A model generated the notes under the pieces. The model was not told the DNA's origin and ran no database searches. It worked only from the letters and a program-made list of their open reading frames with translations. This document shows, piece after piece, positions 1-9,015 of a DNA stretch of 64,000 bases. The stretch is from Saprospiraceae bacterium (GTDB taxonomy: Bacteria > Bacteroidota > Bacteroidia > Chitinophagales > Saprospiraceae). A program made the translations under genes and the position numbers. The stretch spans positions 578,185-642,184 of the forward strand of contig JADJJL010000006.1 of assembly GCA_016710265.1 (NCBI GenBank). Direction: 5' to 3'. How positions within the stretch are numbered: position 1 is the first letter of the stretch; each line of letters starts with the position of its first letter.

Positions 1-2
1 TT

Positions 3-737
3 GCTGCCAAAATTACCGTATATCAACAAAGAGATGCTTTGTTAAATGCTAAATTGTTTGAAGAATCTGCTAAATCTTTTGATGAGCGAAGGGCGCCTAT
101 TGAAGACAGTATCCATGAAATAAAAAAAGTTCTTCGATTTATAAAAAATAGTGAGAAAAAAGATTCCTTACAGTCCGTCTTGGATGCTTATAGAAACCAA
201 TCTGATCTTTTAGACATCGAACAAAAAAGATCCAATTTAGAAATTGCTTCGTTGTATACCAAGAAATTTTGGAATTCCTCCTTTGTGGATGTAGCTTTTG
301 GTCGGGTATTCTCTTATCGGAATGATACTTTGCTTCGTTTAGATTTAAAAGGAACCGGTATAGCAGCTTGGATAAATGCCAGTATTGGAATTGGTAATAA
401 AATTTTGATCACCTCCATGGTACGTACAGTGATGGTAGAAGATGATCTCAATGGTGAAAAAAACGTACTATGGAGTGGAGGCTTAAACTTTAGATATGGT
501 TCTCCCAAATTTAATTTTTTTGCAGAAGGAGTTTTTACACAAACAAACAACGAAACCATTTTTGCTAACTTAAACGTCAATTTGATTCAGGCAAATTCAC
601 TTTCTACCTCGTATGGTGGAGACTGGCGAATCAGTAGAAATGTAATGTTGTCTTATGGGGTACGAGTAGATTACAGCAGCACATTTAAATTTCAAACCAT
701 TAGCCCGATTGCTGGAATAGCCTGTATGATGCGGTAA
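3..737 (+). CDS. C-terminal part of a probable outer-membrane beta-barrel protein (5' end outside the window)
   Basis: The reading frame is open from the first full codon of the window, so the gene starts upstream; the internal TTG at 39 is not a convincing start. About the first 85 residues are charged and helical (Lys/Glu-rich, coiled-coil-like). The remainder, from about residue 90, alternates polar and hydrophobic residues in short strands (VDVAFGRVFSY, NVLWSGGLNFRYG, NVMLSYGVRVDYSS), as in a small outer-membrane barrel. I do not recognise the family. It precedes two secreted proteins by 36 and 29 bp gaps and may share a transcript with them. Barrel assignment is inference from pattern only. 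Confidence 0.6.
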   Translation, partial: AAKITVYQQRDALLNAKLFEESAKSFDERRAPIEDSIHEIKKVLRFIKNSEKKDSLQSVLDAYRNQSDLLDIEQKRSNLEIASLYTKKFWNSSFVDVAFGRVFSYRNDTLLRLDLKGTGIAAWINASIGIGNKILITSMVRTVMVEDDLNGEKNVLWSGGLNFRYGSPKFNFFAEGVFTQTNNETIFANLNVNLIQANSLSTSYGGDWRISRNVMLSYGVRVDYSSTFKFQTISPIAGIACMMR

Positions 738-773
738 GAAAATATATAAATCAAAAAAAATTAAAATATCATC

Positions 774-1322
774 ATGAAAAATCTGATTTTTTCAAAACTC
801 AATTTAGTAGCTGTACTTACTTTCTATTTTTTATTACACTTATCATTCAATGTTACTGCGCAGGTATTAGTCCCGTCTTTTTGTAATGAATCGCCTGGCG
901 CAAGATGGGCTACATATATGGATTGGATTAAACCATCTGCTCCAGTATCCAACAGATTGGTTTTCAGTTTGCAAAAGTATTCCCTTGCTAGTATTTCTTT
1001 AAATGCAACAGCCATATTGACCAATACACATAATTTATTAGCTACAGGAAATGTATCTTTCATACTATCAGATCGGGTGGGTAACAGTTGCTTGAAAGAA
1101 AGAAAACTCTCATTAAAAAATCCAAATACCTGTACTTCTCAAATAGTCAACATAAGTGGACAATTTGGTGTAGGAGGTAATCCTTTGCCAACTCCAGGAT
1201 TTATTACATTAAATGGTGAATCCTATAAATATTTGACATCAAGCGGAGATATCCACTCTTTTAAAAAGGAGGCTGTCAATGAAATCTTAGTTATACATAT
1301 TAAGAAGACTCAAGTAAATTAA
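774..1322 (+). CDS. Secreted protein of unknown function
   Basis: 182 residues. The ATG at 774 opens a classical signal peptide: Lys-Asn-rich start, hydrophobic core LTFYFLLHLSF, and a VTAQ end near residue 30, typical of Bacteroidota exported proteins. The mature part has four cysteines (FCNES, SCLKE, TCTSQ region) that could form disulfides, and a strand-rich composition. No family recognised. It lies between a barrel-like fragment and the large MORN/thioredoxin protein on the same strand with short gaps, suggesting a common cell-surface locus. The ORF has the base composition of its neighbours and no sign of breakage. Confidence 0.7.
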   Translation: MKNLIFSKLNLVAVLTFYFLLHLSFNVTAQVLVPSFCNESPGARWATYMDWIKPSAPVSNRLVFSLQKYSLASISLNATAILTNTHNLLATGNVSFILSDRVGNSCLKERKLSLKNPNTCTSQIVNISGQFGVGGNPLPTPGFITLNGESYKYLTSSGDIHSFKKEAVNEILVIHIKKTQVN

Positions 1323-1351
1323 ATTTTTAAAATAATTATAAAAAATTTCCA

Positions 1352-3502
1352 ATGAAAACAAAGGCATTTAATTTAAAGAAGAACTCTAATCGTTTTACAA
1401 AAATCTTGTTTGGAATTCTATTTATCTTTTTGAGCATTACTGTTCAAGCGCAAGACAAGGAATATACCATCAAGTATCCCAATGGACAAATATACCGTCA
1501 AGGAAAGTTTATCACAAATTTAAGTTGTGGTAAAGTATTGCAGCAAACTACCTATGACTCCAAGGGTAGGGTGGCCAAAAGAGAAGATTGGCAAAATGGT
1601 GTAAGATGTGGTAGTACCAAAGTGTATGAAAATGACGTTTTGGTTAAAGACATAGTTTTTAAAAATGGGCTCATGGAGTCTTACATTTCATATGTAGCCG
1701 GCAAGATTAATTGTCAAATTTCTGCAGATAGAAAGACCATCATCAACCAGGGGAAATTGGTAAATATAAATTGGAGTAAATTTTACCATGTCATAGATGA
1801 CCATAAATTTATGTATTTTGACAAGAAATCATTTGTTGATATTTTTAGACAATTGATGATACCTGAAGATATCGCACAAACGCTGGCTGATATTTCAGCT
1901 TTGTACGATGGAAAAGATGTGGCCGGAAAGACTGCGGCAGTAGGAGGATGTGGCAAAAATGTGTCGGCCATTAATGATCTAGGGGCAAATTATAAAAGCA
2001 CAGCTCCAGCGGATAAGCAAAAAAGTGCAGATGCAGCGGCTACAGTTTTTAACGCATGTTCTGCTTCACGAGGATCGGACTTAACATCGTCTTTTGATGG
2101 AAAGACTGGTGATGCAGCCCGTAAAGCTAGAATTGACAAGGCTCGCACAGCCATGGACAATTTAATTGCAAATTGTGGAAATAATGGATCTAATCTAACT
2201 TCAGGAGGAATGGTTTCTATGGATCCTTTCGCAGCTGGAGCTACTTTAGTAGATTTAGTATATGATGCAGCAGCAACAGGAGAAGCAGTTGTTGAAATTG
2301 ACGCAGCCGCAGCGGCCGGATTTGAATCAACCGCAGGGGCAGGATTACATACTTCTTTGCCCACCAAATTGGCAAAGGCTGGTGAAATTACACAAAAGGT
2401 AATAAGGCCTGTTGCTGGGGCAGTTGCAGATGCAACCGCAGGTGCTACGACAGGTGGAGCCGCAGGTGCCACGACAGGTGGAGCCGCAGGTGCTACGACA
2501 GGTGGAGCTGCAGGCGCAACCACAGGCGGAACTGCAGGAGCAGGAACAACTGTAACTGCAGGAGCAGGAACAGCTGTAGCCACTGCAGGATTAATTATTG
2601 TAGGAGCAGTGTTGTCTGCTTGGATTGTATATGAGGGTATTAATTCTTATATTGCCTATAAAGAAGCGCAAGTAACAGATGCAGTTGCTGCTGAAGCTGA
2701 TGCAAAGGTTAAATCAATGAATGACGAGAAAAAGGCAAGAGAAACTGCAGGAAGAGATTCAAAAAACGCTGTGCCTCCACCAAAAAGTGGTGGTGGGGCT
2801 TCCACTCCATTGCCTCCTGGAATGGGTTCTGAAGATGGATGTGAAAGATTAAAAAGGTTTAAGAAATATTGTGATGATAATGGATGGCAGACCAGTGATT
2901 GCGAAGAGGCAGCAAGACTTTTTGGTAGATGTGGTGGTGATATAAAGGAGATGCACACAGGTGGCGATGGTAATGTGAGCAATGTAGGTTGCCCTCAATC
3001 TATGTCAGCAGAAGATATTGCAAAAAAAGAATGCTCTAAAAGAGGGATGTTTGCAATGACTACTCCAGGAGGAACTTTGTGTAAAGCAAAAGGAGGTATA
3101 AATGCAACCTTCCCTACTGGCGTAGATCCAAACGTTGTGAACCCAACCCGTGGAGATTTTGGATTAGAATTTAAAAACACCTCTGTCAAAGTAATGGGAA
3201 GTGGTACTGAATTGGCCAGCACTCTGAAAGGTAGCACCAAAAAAACAATGGTGGTATTCATGGATCCGGATTGTCCTTCATGTAAAACCATGAGCAGTAC
3301 TTTAAAATCTCCGGAAGTACAAAAACTGGCAACCAATGTGGATATTTTGGTAATTGATGGCACATTGGCCACAGAAATATTTAAAGATTTTAAAATATCT
3401 GCTTATCCTTCTACCATGTTGGTCAGCAATGGTAAAGTATCTCCAATTACCATTGGAAGTATGTCTCCAAAGGAAACTGTTAATTTTATATCTGCTGATT
3501 AA
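1352..3502 (+). CDS. Exported mosaic protein: MORN-like repeats, Ala/Gly/Thr repeat, membrane segment, C-terminal thioredoxin-like domain
   Basis: 716 residues. Signal peptide ends near residue 34 (SITVQAQ). Residues 41-110 resemble the MORN-type repeats of bacterial secreted proteins (YPNGQIYRQGKF, GSTKVYENDVLV). Residues 360-410 form a low-complexity run in which an 8-residue unit (GGAAGATT) recurs about four times, encoded by 24-bp direct repeats at 2440-2535. A single hydrophobic segment follows (about 408-428, AGLIIVGAVLSAWIVYEG), then a charged linker and a Cys-rich stretch. The C-terminal 110 residues look like a thioredoxin fold with a redox-active CPSC motif (Cys641, Cys644) after VVFMDPD and a cis-Pro-like YPSTML. 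Known thioredoxin-like domains handle disulfides in the periplasm; its target here is unknown. A perfect terminator hairpin follows the stop. Confidence 0.75.
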   Translation: MKTKAFNLKKNSNRFTKILFGILFIFLSITVQAQDKEYTIKYPNGQIYRQGKFITNLSCGKVLQQTTYDSKGRVAKREDWQNGVRCGSTKVYENDVLVKDIVFKNGLMESYISYVAGKINCQISADRKTIINQGKLVNINWSKFYHVIDDHKFMYFDKKSFVDIFRQLMIPEDIAQTLADISALYDGKDVAGKTAAVGGCGKNVSAINDLGANYKSTAPADKQKSADAAATVFNACSASRGSDLTSSFDGKTGDAARKARIDKARTAMDNLIANCGNNGSNLTSGGMVSMDPFAAGATLVDLVYDAAATGEAVVEIDAAAAAGFESTAGAGLHTSLPTKLAKAGEITQKVIRPVAGAVADATAGATTGGAAGATTGGAAGATTGGAAGATTGGTAGAGTTVTAGAGTAVATAGLIIVGAVLSAWIVYEGINSYIAYKEAQVTDAVAAEADAKVKSMNDEKKARETAGRDSKNAVPPPKSGGGASTPLPPGMGSEDGCERLKRFKKYCDDNGWQTSDCEEAARLFGRCGGDIKEMHTGGDGNVSNVGCPQSMSAEDIAKKECSKRGMFAMTTPGGTLCKAKGGINATFPTGVDPNVVNPTRGDFGLEFKNTSVKVMGSGTELASTLKGSTKKTMVVFMDPDCPSCKTMSSTLKSPEVQKLATNVDILVIDGTLATEIFKDFKISAYPSTMLVSNGKVSPITIGSMSPKETVNFISAD

Positions 3503-3517
3503 CTTTAAGGATTTTGG

Positions 3518-3549
3518 ATATGGGTTAAATTGTAGATTTTAACCCATAT
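3518..3549 (+). terminator. Intrinsic terminator after the MORN/thioredoxin gene
   Basis: A perfect 12-bp inverted repeat (ATATGGGTTAAA at 3518-3529, TTTAACCCATAT at 3538-3549) with an 8-nt loop lies 15 bp after the stop codon and is followed by the T-rich stretch CTTATTTTATG. Position and shape fit a rho-independent terminator closing the first secreted-protein transcript. Confidence 0.75.
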
Positions 3550-3647
3550 CTTATTTTATGTATAATTCTTCAGTTTGATTTTCTGATTTCAAGAATTCAT
3601 TTTAAAGATTAAGCGACTATACAACATTTTAGTGCTCAAATATTTTT

Positions 3648-4169
3648 ATGAAAAACAAATTTTCGATTCTTTCCATTGTTTTAATCCTACTGTGTAAAGC
3701 TTCATTTACCAGCGCTCAGGATTTTACAAGAAGTTCATTAGTCTATCCTCATATTACTTTAAGTAATTTAGTCATAGATAAAATATCCAGATCAAAAATA
3801 ATATATTCTTTTGAGATATTCAATCCAACAAAGAACTCAATTAGGCTGGAAGATATTCAAATAATGACTGAAATTGGAGTGCCTTCCCAAACAAACCAAG
3901 AGTTCATACAATTTGAACACGATTTCCATGTCATATTGGATGCCCCATTGTCAGATCAAATTTATAGTGTTAGAAATAATACAGGTATTATTGTTCCGGG
4001 CCAATATAAAAGCATCAAGGTGGGAGTTGATTATGGTGAATATCAGGCCTTGATAGAAGATTGTTTTGTTCTAAAAATAGTCGTTGAAGAATATCCAAAT
4101 CCTATGGCACTGCCAAACTATTCTATACAGAAAAAAATTAGAAAAAACGGTAGATCTTGTAATCCATAG
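3648..4169 (+). CDS. Secreted protein of unknown function
   Basis: 173 residues with a clear signal peptide (MKNKFSILSIVLILLCKASF, cleavage near TSAQ, residue 24). The mature domain is rich in beta-branched residues and contains NLVIDKISRSKIIYSFEIFN, the look of an Ig-like or CARDB-like beta-sandwich that describes contributions of neighbouring proteins, but no family can be named with confidence. It stands between a terminator and the M23/FG-GAP gene and is probably co-transcribed with the latter (43-bp gap). Two cysteines lie near the C-terminus. No defects seen. Confidence 0.65.
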   Translation: MKNKFSILSIVLILLCKASFTSAQDFTRSSLVYPHITLSNLVIDKISRSKIIYSFEIFNPTKNSIRLEDIQIMTEIGVPSQTNQEFIQFEHDFHVILDAPLSDQIYSVRNNTGIIVPGQYKSIKVGVDYGEYQALIEDCFVLKIVVEEYPNPMALPNYSIQKKIRKNGRSCNP

Positions 4170-4212
4170 GTTCAATTTAAGTTAAAAATTTACCATTAAA
4201 TAAAAATATTTT

Positions 4213-6051
4213 ATGAAGTACTTTATATTATTTTTCTTATTTGCACAAAGCGTTTTTGCACAAGAACCAGCATCCGGTCCTTACTATTTTGTATCGGCAA
4301 AATTATCTGACACCATTACTCAATTCTATGGTCATAGAATAATTGATAGGACAACTGAAAATTTAAACATTTTAGCTCATTTATTGGGAGATACTCCTGC
4401 AAGTCTGTTAAAATCTGGACAAACATTAGTGGAGAAAGACACATTTACCTTTGGTAATAGAATAAGAGTTTACCAGCCCTTTGCATATAAAAATTGCCCA
4501 AATTGTGAGGAAAAGAATTTGCCAATAGGAACCAAACTTAAAAGTTTTCTAAATGATTACTTTGGAAATGGGACATCATTGGGTTTAACTTTACCATTTT
4601 ATACAGATTCTACTGCACTTGGGAAAAGTGGTGGTGCATGGATAAGACGTGGTGATATTGGAAGTGGACATGGAGCCATAGATTTTATGCAAACAGGTCA
4701 AATTAGATTTGATGTTTGCGCAGTTGCAGATGGTGTTGTAGATGGAATGGGGGGTGATATTATTAGACTTCTTCATAAAAAAAACAACAAAGAATTTATA
4801 ACGGCATATCATCATTTGGATCCAACATCTTTTAATCATTTTTCAAAAGGCGACACCGTCTTAAGAGGGCAGAAATTAGGTATTCTTAAAGTTTGGCCAG
4901 GAAATGAACATTTGCACTTTATGGTCTACTTAAAAGCTCCAGCAGGTGTTATTAATGGTGTCTCAATTTCAGAGTCCTTTTTTGCCATTGATCCTTTTGG
5001 GGTTTATGATTATCGAAGAAACAACAATAGTCTTTTATCTTATAATTACTTGCCTCACATAGGTTCTCCTCAAGGAGCTTATTTAAGTCAGGTTGTTCTT
5101 GGTTCATTACATACCATCCAATGGAGTAAAAGTCCTCTTTCTTACGCATTTCCAGAATTGTATGGAGAATATGAAAATTGGACTAGCAATGGTTTTTTTG
5201 GAGATAAAGGAACTTTTTTTGCGGACATAAATGGAGATCGCAAAGCAGATGCAATTGTGGTGAATCAAAATCAAAAAATATTGGTTCGTAGATCAACAGG
5301 AAATGGTTTTTCTGCGAATGAAGAGTGGACAGATATTCCATATTTTGGAGATAAAGGTACTTTTTTTGCAGATGTTACAGGTGACGGCAAAGCAGATGCC
5401 ATTGCGGTCAATCAAAATTTAAAAGTAGTTGTAAGGAGATCAAATGGAACTCGATTCTTACCTAATGAAGAATGGACCGAAATTCCATTTTTTGGAGACA
5501 AAGGTACATTTTTTGCGGATGTTACAGGGGATGGAAGAGCAGATGCAATCGCAGTAAGGTCTAATGGCAAAGTAGTCGTTAGACGTTCTACAGGGTCTTC
5601 ATTTTCTGCGAATGAAGAGTGGACAGATATTCCATATTTTGGGGACAAGGGTACTTTTTTTGCAGATGTCACCGGTGATGGAAAAGCAGATGCTATTGCG
5701 GTTAATCAGAATCTTTACCTAAATGTGAGAAGGTCTTCACCATCTGGTACTGGCTTTAATCAAAATGAAAAATGGTCCGCATTGCCATTTTTTGGCACCA
5801 AAGCTACTTTTTTTGCAGATGTTGATGGGGATCGGCTTGCAGACGCAATTGCAGTTTCAGAATTGGGGAAAGTGATGGTAAGATTTTCAACTGGAAGTGA
5901 ATTTTCAACTGAAGAAAGAGGAATGGTGTCTTCCTTTACAGCGGATAAAAGCTTGTTCTTTGCAGACCTTAATGGTGACAATACTAGTGAAGCCATCGCA
6001 GTAAAGAATAGTAATATTAAAGTCAAAGTTTTTAAATATAGATTTAGATAA
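4213..6051 (+). CDS. Secreted M23-type peptidase-like protein with six C-terminal FG-GAP/VCBS repeats
   Basis: 612 residues; signal peptide of about 17 residues (FAQSVFAQ). Residues about 120-260 match the LytM/M23 fold: HGAID (His153, Asp157) supplies the first two zinc ligands and EHLHF (His233, His235) the last histidine motif, with the typical GDTVLRGQKLGILK strand between them. M23 enzymes cleave peptide cross-links of peptidoglycan or Gly-rich proteins. Residues about 330-610 hold six repeats of about 49 residues, each starting FFADVTGDGKADAIAV, the Ca-binding FG-GAP/VCBS motif (DxNxDxxxD type). Repeats 2 and 4 are almost identical in DNA. The combination suggests a cell-surface or secreted wall hydrolase anchored by a propeller. 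All zinc ligands are present, so it is probably active. Confidence 0.8.
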   Translation: MKYFILFFLFAQSVFAQEPASGPYYFVSAKLSDTITQFYGHRIIDRTTENLNILAHLLGDTPASLLKSGQTLVEKDTFTFGNRIRVYQPFAYKNCPNCEEKNLPIGTKLKSFLNDYFGNGTSLGLTLPFYTDSTALGKSGGAWIRRGDIGSGHGAIDFMQTGQIRFDVCAVADGVVDGMGGDIIRLLHKKNNKEFITAYHHLDPTSFNHFSKGDTVLRGQKLGILKVWPGNEHLHFMVYLKAPAGVINGVSISESFFAIDPFGVYDYRRNNNSLLSYNYLPHIGSPQGAYLSQVVLGSLHTIQWSKSPLSYAFPELYGEYENWTSNGFFGDKGTFFADINGDRKADAIVVNQNQKILVRRSTGNGFSANEEWTDIPYFGDKGTFFADVTGDGKADAIAVNQNLKVVVRRSNGTRFLPNEEWTEIPFFGDKGTFFADVTGDGRADAIAVRSNGKVVVRRSTGSSFSANEEWTDIPYFGDKGTFFADVTGDGKADAIAVNQNLYLNVRRSSPSGTGFNQNEKWSALPFFGTKATFFADVDGDRLADAIAVSELGKVMVRFSTGSEFSTEERGMVSSFTADKSLFFADLNGDNTSEAIAVKNSNIKVKVFKYRFR

Positions 6052-6390
6052 AAATTTTCAAATCGTCATTCATGCCAATCAAAAATTCTATTCTGCATTT
6101 ACACCATCTACCTGCAAATTCCTTTGCTTGCAATTTGGTGTGTACATTGCCCTACTACTCGGTGAACTTTATTGTCCCGATTTAATGCCATATTGGTCTG
6201 TATCTGGATTTATTCCCAATATCAGAATGTCCGTCAAGTTTTTTACTTTCGGTTTCATCATCCACGTGCCCAGATATACACTTTTTCTTCGGATGAATTT
6301 AATAAATGCGCACCATATTGTAAGATCTCACTAATTTTACAGCCAAGAATTAACCCATTCAAAGCCCATGTAAAATTTAAAAATAACCAT
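6052..6390. other. Intergenic stretch, no supported gene
   Basis: 339 bp between the M23-like gene and the coiled-coil gene. An open frame runs through part of it into the downstream gene, but its sequence shows no domain or leader and the better start for that gene is the ATG at 6391. The composition is slightly richer in C than the neighbours. Possibly a decayed gene end; nothing else seen. Confidence 0.4.
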
Positions 6391-6858
6391 ATGAGCACAC
6401 TTGTTAAAAAATTAGGTGGCATAGAACACCATCTGAACAAAAAAGGAATTGAAAACCTGGCTACAGACAACGCACAAGCCATCATAGACAGCCAGAAATA
6501 TGATCTCTTAAAAATTTTCATTGAGCTTAAGCGCTATGAAGTGTATCTGAAATCTATGATACAATGTCTAAAGAAACCTGCATTACTAAAAGCAAGTGAA
6601 ATTAAACAAAACGCTTTTGAATACGATGACGCAAAAGTCAATATTGCCACCAGGACCAAATGGGATTTTTCAATTGACAACAAGTGGTTAGAATTAGAAC
6701 AACAAATTCAGCAATTGACAATAGAAAAGAAAGAAAGAGAAACTTACCTTAAGGCCACCAATAGAGCGCTGACGTTGGTGGATGAAGAAACAGGAGAGAT
6801 TATAGAAGGCTGTGATCTCATCAAGGAAATTGAGTATGGGCTGACAATTAGGATATAA
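6391..6858 (+). CDS. Small coiled-coil protein, phage-like or mobile-element associated
   Basis: 155 residues from the ATG at 6391. The frame stays open upstream to 6172, but those residues have no coding look, and MSTLVKKLGGIEHHLNKKGI is a natural N-terminus. The protein is soluble, highly charged and helical, with an NKWLELEQQIQQLTIEKKER coiled-coil and a C-terminal VDEETGEIIEGCDL hairpin. The overall look resembles small helical phage accessory proteins (host-nuclease-inhibitor-like), but I cannot name a family. It sits directly upstream of the foldback element and IS3 insertion at 6.9-9.1 kb, which fits an accessory region. Function unknown. Confidence 0.55.
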   Translation: MSTLVKKLGGIEHHLNKKGIENLATDNAQAIIDSQKYDLLKIFIELKRYEVYLKSMIQCLKKPALLKASEIKQNAFEYDDAKVNIATRTKWDFSIDNKWLELEQQIQQLTIEKKERETYLKATNRALTLVDEETGEIIEGCDLIKEIEYGLTIRI

Positions 6859-6914
6859 TTTGAAAATTTGAAAATGAAGTATGAATGTTTGACATTTTAT
6901 CCCTGATCCTAAAG

Positions 6915-7268
6915 AGCCTTTCTAAACCAACTGCACCAAATAGGCAGATTTTGGTAATGAAATTTAATTGGTAAATATGAATGTCATTGATTTACAATTA
7001 TCATACAGGGTAATGCCGTGTGCCTTATTTTGTCGTTACCCAGAAAACTCTCATTGAGCAAATTGGTTAATTTACTTTCGGAAAGTGACACTTTAGTAAC
7101 GACAAAATCTAGCACCCAAAATCTGCCCCAAAGTGTTGGATTTTAGAATAGGGATTTGAAAGGGATTGCCGCTTAAAGAAGTTTCGCTTACGCGTTCCCT
7201 CACTTGTAGCAGTGTCCTGCTACACTAGGCCAGTAGCCTAGATCGTTCGGTCACCTTTTAGAAAGGCT
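6915..7268. repeat. Nested inverted-repeat (foldback) element, copy 1
   Basis: 354 bp built of three nested inverted repeats. Outer: AGCCTTTCTAAA at 6915-6926 pairs with TTTAGAAAGGCT at 7257-7268. Middle: GGCAGATTTTGG at 6943-6954 pairs with CCAAAATCTGCC at 7116-7127. Inner: ATTTTGTCGTTAC at 7027-7039 pairs with GTAACGACAAAAT at 7096-7108. The right arm also carries small hairpins (GTAGC-AGTGTCCT-GCTAC and CTAGGC-CAGTA-GCCTAG, about 7207-7242). A second copy lies at 9160-9511 in the same orientation; its outer and middle repeats are identical, while its inner stem has a different sequence that still pairs perfectly. Confidence 0.8.
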
Positions 7269-7555
7269 GCGTTTTTGCTAGTCCGCTTTCAGCTTGCCCC
7301 TAAGCCTGCTTGGTGGGCGGCTCGTTCACTTAGAGCGCTGGCGCACTCTACCAAGCTTTCAGCTTTGATCGTTCAGTTGTTGGCGAAAAAAAGTAGGGCA
7401 AGAAAAACTCCCGGCCAGTCCTTTCGCTCACCCATTAGCGACTCGAAGTCTAAGCTAAAAAAACTCAAACTTTTGATGCTCAGACAGTTTTTAGCTCGGG
7501 CAACTTCTTCGCCTCATGGGTGAATGAACGACCTACGCTTAAGATTTAGTGAAGC
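7269..7555. repeat. Hairpin-rich composite intergenic repeat, no gene
   Basis: This stretch joins the foldback element to the IS3 insertion. It contains GAGCGCTGGCGCACTC-type and AAGCTTTCAGCTT-type mini hairpins and the motif TTGGCGAAAAAAAGTAGG near 7380, which recurs in variant form near 9535, 30695 and 30940. The block from about 7453 to 7500 (AAAAAACTCAAAC ... GACAGTTTTTAGC) reappears inverted near 30515-30560. The 82-codon open frame here is a by-product of the repeat and not a gene. Confidence 0.65.
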
Positions 7556-7649
7556 AAGACATTGTGACTCGTCCTAAAATAAGTTTACAGGTTTAATTTA
7601 AATAAGTTTACAATTCCATTTTAGTCCTATATAGAGTTTACAGCTCTTT

Positions 7650-8578
7650 TTAGTCCTGAATTGGGTTTACAAAAGTAGTTTGTTTTGAATAATAATTCTT
7701 CCATAATTTATTTGTTTTAATTGGTTTATTCGATTGATGGATTTGATTAGGTGTCAAATTACCGATGCTCATGTGGGGTCTTTCTTCGTTGTAAAGACCA
7801 ATTACATTTTCAAAAGCTCCCTTGCTTCTTTAATGTCTTCTATTTCATAAGTTTCTAAGTATTCCTCCTTTATGATACCATTTACTCGTTCCGCTATTGC
7901 GTTCTCCAAAGGATCTCCATTTTCAGTCATGCTAATTTGTATATTATTATCCTGAAGGAGCTTTACATAATTGTGGCTACAATATTGAATTCCTCTATCT
8001 GAATGATGTGTAAGTTGAAAATGGCTCTCTGGGCCCACCATAAGGCCAGAGAGAGCCATTTTCAAAGCATAGGTGCTTTCTACAGTTTCCAATGTTTGAG
8101 CAACATGATATCCTACAATTTTATGAGAATATGCATCCGTAATAAGACTGATATATAGATGTTCCCCAGTACTTATCTTCCAGTAAGTTATATCACTGAC
8201 CCATAATTGATTACAGGATGTTGGAACCAAGTTTTTTATTAGATTAGGATACTTTCTAAGCCAATGATAAGAATTAGTAGTTTGAATTCTGCGTTTACGT
8301 TTTCTTATCAACAGATGATTGTCTGCCAGCATATTAAATAAAGCATCTCGACCCATTTTTATTTGATGTTCCAGTAAAAATGGTTGAATCATTTCATAGA
8401 GTTTTCTGGTCCCTATTTTTCTATGCTTATTTCTAATGAATTTAATTTGTTTTATGATAATCTCTTCTTCCAAAGTACTTGAAATTCCTTCCCAATTGTT
8501 TTGATAATAAGCCTGTCTACTAATCCCAAACCATCCACATAGCTTGGCTAATCCTATGTGTCCAAAATTATTCTTCAT
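7650..8578 (-). pseudogene. IS3-family transposase OrfB, frameshifted near the C-terminus
   Basis: DDE (rve) integrase catalytic subunit that cuts and joins IS ends. The intact frame (8578-7802, 258 residues) has an HTH_21-type segment (IRNKHRKIGTRKLYEMI), then catalytic Asp in WVSDITYW, Asp in HHSDRGIQYC and Glu in NAIAERVNGIIKEEYL. It stops early at ELLKM. One frame over, the missing tail continues as AFENVIGLYNEERPHMSIGN to a stop at 7650, the standard C-terminal IS3 motif. One T is missing from the T-run in CTTTTGAAAATG (coding strand, about 7811-7815). This is a homopolymer deletion, so either a real inactivation or a sequencing error. The start ATG lies 5 nt after the OrfA stop; OrfB may also be expressed as an OrfAB fusion. 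Confidence 0.85.
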
Positions 8579-8583
8579 GGCTT

Positions 8584-9015
8584 CTATGGTTTGGTATTGA
8601 GCTTTTTTCTAATTGGAATTTTAAATTCCTTTTCGGCAATATCAACCATTGTTGAAAAAGCAATCGCTTTAAGTTCTGCATCTTTTAATTGTCTTTCCAA
8701 TTCTACAATTCTCTTTTTCAATTGAAGATTTTCAAATAATTGCTCATCTACTAAATCAGAACTATCCACTTTTTTCCTTTTATGTGGCATATCATGTAAA
8801 TTTGATACAATATTAGGCCTTTTGGTTCTATTTCCTGTATTGTAACCCAATTGTCTCATCCACTTTAATAAGTTACCATGCTCTTGTTTTTGGCCTGTGT
8901 ACTTCTCCCAAATCTCAGCTTTTGTACATTGTCTAGAAATATACTCCTGGATGATTTTGTGTCTTTCTTCAATACTGTAGTACCTACCTGACTTATGATT
9001 GTTTTTTCTGTCCAT
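8584..9015 (-). CDS. IS3-family transposase OrfA (HTH subunit)
   Basis: 143 residues. The N-terminal half (YYSIEERHKIIQEYISRQCT ... AEIWEKYTGQ) is a helix-turn-helix of the Tnp_1/HTH_Tnp_IS3 type that binds the IS ends. The C-terminal half (ENLQLKKRIVELERQLKDAE) is a leucine-zipper coiled coil used for OrfA-OrfAB multimerisation. It reads on the - strand just inside the right inverted repeat and is followed 5 nt later by the OrfB start, the usual IS3 arrangement. The ORF is intact. A linker of basic residues (PHKRKK) joins the two halves. Confidence 0.85.
   Translation of the reverse strand: MDRKNNHKSGRYYSIEERHKIIQEYISRQCTKAEIWEKYTGQKQEHGNLLKWMRQLGYNTGNRTKRPNIVSNLHDMPHKRKKVDSSDLVDEQLFENLQLKKRIVELERQLKDAELKAIAFSTMVDIAEKEFKIPIRKKLNTKP

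Noticed and set aside
1990..2583. 197-codon - strand frame rich in Ala, Pro and Val
   Set aside because: It is the exact complement of the Ala/Gly/Thr repeat of the MORN/thioredoxin gene; low-complexity repeats leave long antisense frames. No ribosome site or domain.
6172..6390. N-terminal extension of the coiled-coil gene
   Set aside because: The added 73 residues lack coding character; the ATG at 6391 gives a natural start.
7275..7523. 82-codon + strand frame
   Set aside because: It lies wholly in the hairpin-rich repeat; the same blocks occur in other frames and orientation at 30.5 kb, so no protein is being conserved.
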